6,425 bases of DNA from Lysobacteraceae bacterium (GTDB lineage Bacteria > Pseudomonadota > Gammaproteobacteria > Xanthomonadales > Xanthomonadaceae): assembly GCA_017990865.1 (NCBI GenBank), contig JAGNNB010000176.1, positions 1 to 6,425 on the forward strand, read 5' to 3'. Positions 5,655-6,425 of the stretch are shown in pieces. The notes beneath the pieces are model-generated. The model was given only the letters and a program-made list of their open reading frames with translations. It made no database searches and was not told the DNA's origin. The translations under genes were made by a program, and so were the position numbers. Every line of letters starts with the position of its first letter. Position 1 is the first letter of the stretch.

Positions 5655-6425
5655 GCGGTAAGTCCGCGCAGTCGGCTCCATTCGGCAAGGCGCCGATTTG
5701 GCCGATCTATCGCCGCGTATTGCGGTTGGCGAAGCCCTACCGCGGTTTTTTGGGCGTGGCGATGATCGGCCTGCTGGTCGAAGCCGCCGCCGCCGCGGCG
5801 TTTACCCTGTTGATGAAGCCCATCGTCGACGGCGCGTTCATCGCGCGCGATCGGGAGCTCATCGTTTTGCTGCCGTTGGCGATCGTCGGCATCTTCGTCG
5901 TGCGCGGCATCGCCGGCTATCTGACCGACGTGTTCATGGCGCGCTCGGCGCGCAGCATCGCCCGCGATATGCGTGTGCACGTGCTGGAAAAATATTTGCG
6001 TTTGCCGGGTTCCCACTTCGATGCCGAGCCGGTCGCGGCGATGCATGTGCGTCTGAGTTCGGACAGCGATCAGATCGCGCTGGCGGCGGTCGACGCCATG
6101 AAAGTGATGCTGCAGCAATCGTTTCAAGTCATCGCGATGCTCGGCGTGATGTTCTACGCGAGTTGGCGGGTGACGCTGGTGGTGTTGGCCGTCGCGCCGG
6201 TCATGGCCTGGATGATGGATAAGGTCGGCAAGCGTTATCGGCGCTACGGACATCGCATCCAGGAAAGCGGCGGGCGCATGCTGCAGGCGGCCGATCAGGC
6301 GCTGCAGAACCAACAGGAAGTGAAGATTTATGGTGCGCAGGCGGCGGAGTCGGCCCGTTACCGCACGCTGGCCGACGACAATCTGCATTTGGCGATGAAG
6401 GTCGAGGCCACGCGCAGCATCACCT
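5651..6425 (+). CDS. msbA: MsbA lipid A export ABC transporter, N-terminal half (runs off right edge)
   Basis: 258 complete codons are visible from ATG 5651; the ATP-binding domain lies beyond the window. Known role: flips lipid A-core from the inner to the outer leaflet of the inner membrane, driven by ATP. Visible transmembrane segments are about 33-55, 72-92 and 155-190, with coupling-helix regions around 'HVLEKYLRLPGSHFD' (110-124) and 'QNQQEVKIYGAQ' (219-230), which lines up with the E. coli 'EVLIFGGQ' stretch. 'VRLSSDSDQIA' (133-143) replaces the usual 'SRITYDSEQVA', as I recall for Xanthomonas MsbA. No Shine-Dalgarno is evident; the ATGA overlap with exbD implies translational coupling. 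In related genomes lpxK follows. Another ABC exporter is unlikely given context and motifs. Confidence 0.9.
   Translation, partial: MSGKSAQSAPFGKAPIWPIYRRVLRLAKPYRGFLGVAMIGLLVEAAAAAAFTLLMKPIVDGAFIARDRELIVLLPLAIVGIFVVRGIAGYLTDVFMARSARSIARDMRVHVLEKYLRLPGSHFDAEPVAAMHVRLSSDSDQIALAAVDAMKVMLQQSFQVIAMLGVMFYASWRVTLVVLAVAPVMAWMMDKVGKRYRRYGHRIQESGGRMLQAADQALQNQQEVKIYGAQAAESARYRTLADDNLHLAMKVEATRSIT

Noticed and set aside
5537..6388. 283-aa minus-strand frame opposite exbD/msbA
   Set aside because: His/Arg/Gln-rich shadow of msbA, which shows the expected transmembrane and coupling motifs.

Overview
The window is high-G+C proteobacterial DNA. The right two thirds carry the block comEC - exbB - small membrane ORF - exbD - msbA, all on the plus strand. 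A comEC/exbBD/msbA linkage is known from Gammaproteobacteria. The visible MsbA N-terminal half (for example 'EVKIYGAQ' and 'RLSSDSDQ') looks like the Xanthomonadaceae/Lysobacteraceae form, so a Lysobacter/Xanthomonas-type bacterium is my best guess. That rests on recall of the families, not on a search.

Layout. 1-259 (minus): 5' part of an unrecognised gene running off the left edge. 272-536: a compact inverted-repeat element of about 265 bp, MITE-like, with near-perfect 26-bp terminal arms and no transposase. 537-1325 (minus): a 262-aa protein with a disordered basic N-terminus, a leader-like 'LGNRAMQRML' segment and an HExxH motif (HEEAH); it is a candidate zinc metallopeptidase effector. 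1326-1630: a divergent intergenic region with a 17-nt perfect palindrome and a GC hairpin, but no gene. 1631-4012: comEC. 4013-4180: a short gap with a possible weak promoter. 4181-6425: exbB, a 79-aa two-helix membrane protein, exbD and the start of msbA, tightly spaced as one operon.

How the genes fit together. ComEC is the inner-membrane DNA uptake channel. ExbB and ExbD form a proton-driven motor of the TolQ-TolR/MotA-MotB type, and MsbA flips lipid A-core across the inner membrane. The linkage hints that this ExbBD pair serves envelope or LPS biogenesis rather than TonB; no tonB is visible. The small membrane protein between exbB and exbD could be an accessory subunit.

The left part looks accessory: a hand count gives about 60% G+C over 541-900 against about 71% over 2281-2520 in comEC. 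The most interesting point is that the MITE-like element sits exactly at the stop codon of the HExxH gene. Removing it with one copy of a putative TNA target duplication rebuilds a two-gene operon with a 9-nt gap. The unknown left-edge gene may therefore be the native partner of the HExxH protein (immunity, chaperone or second component).
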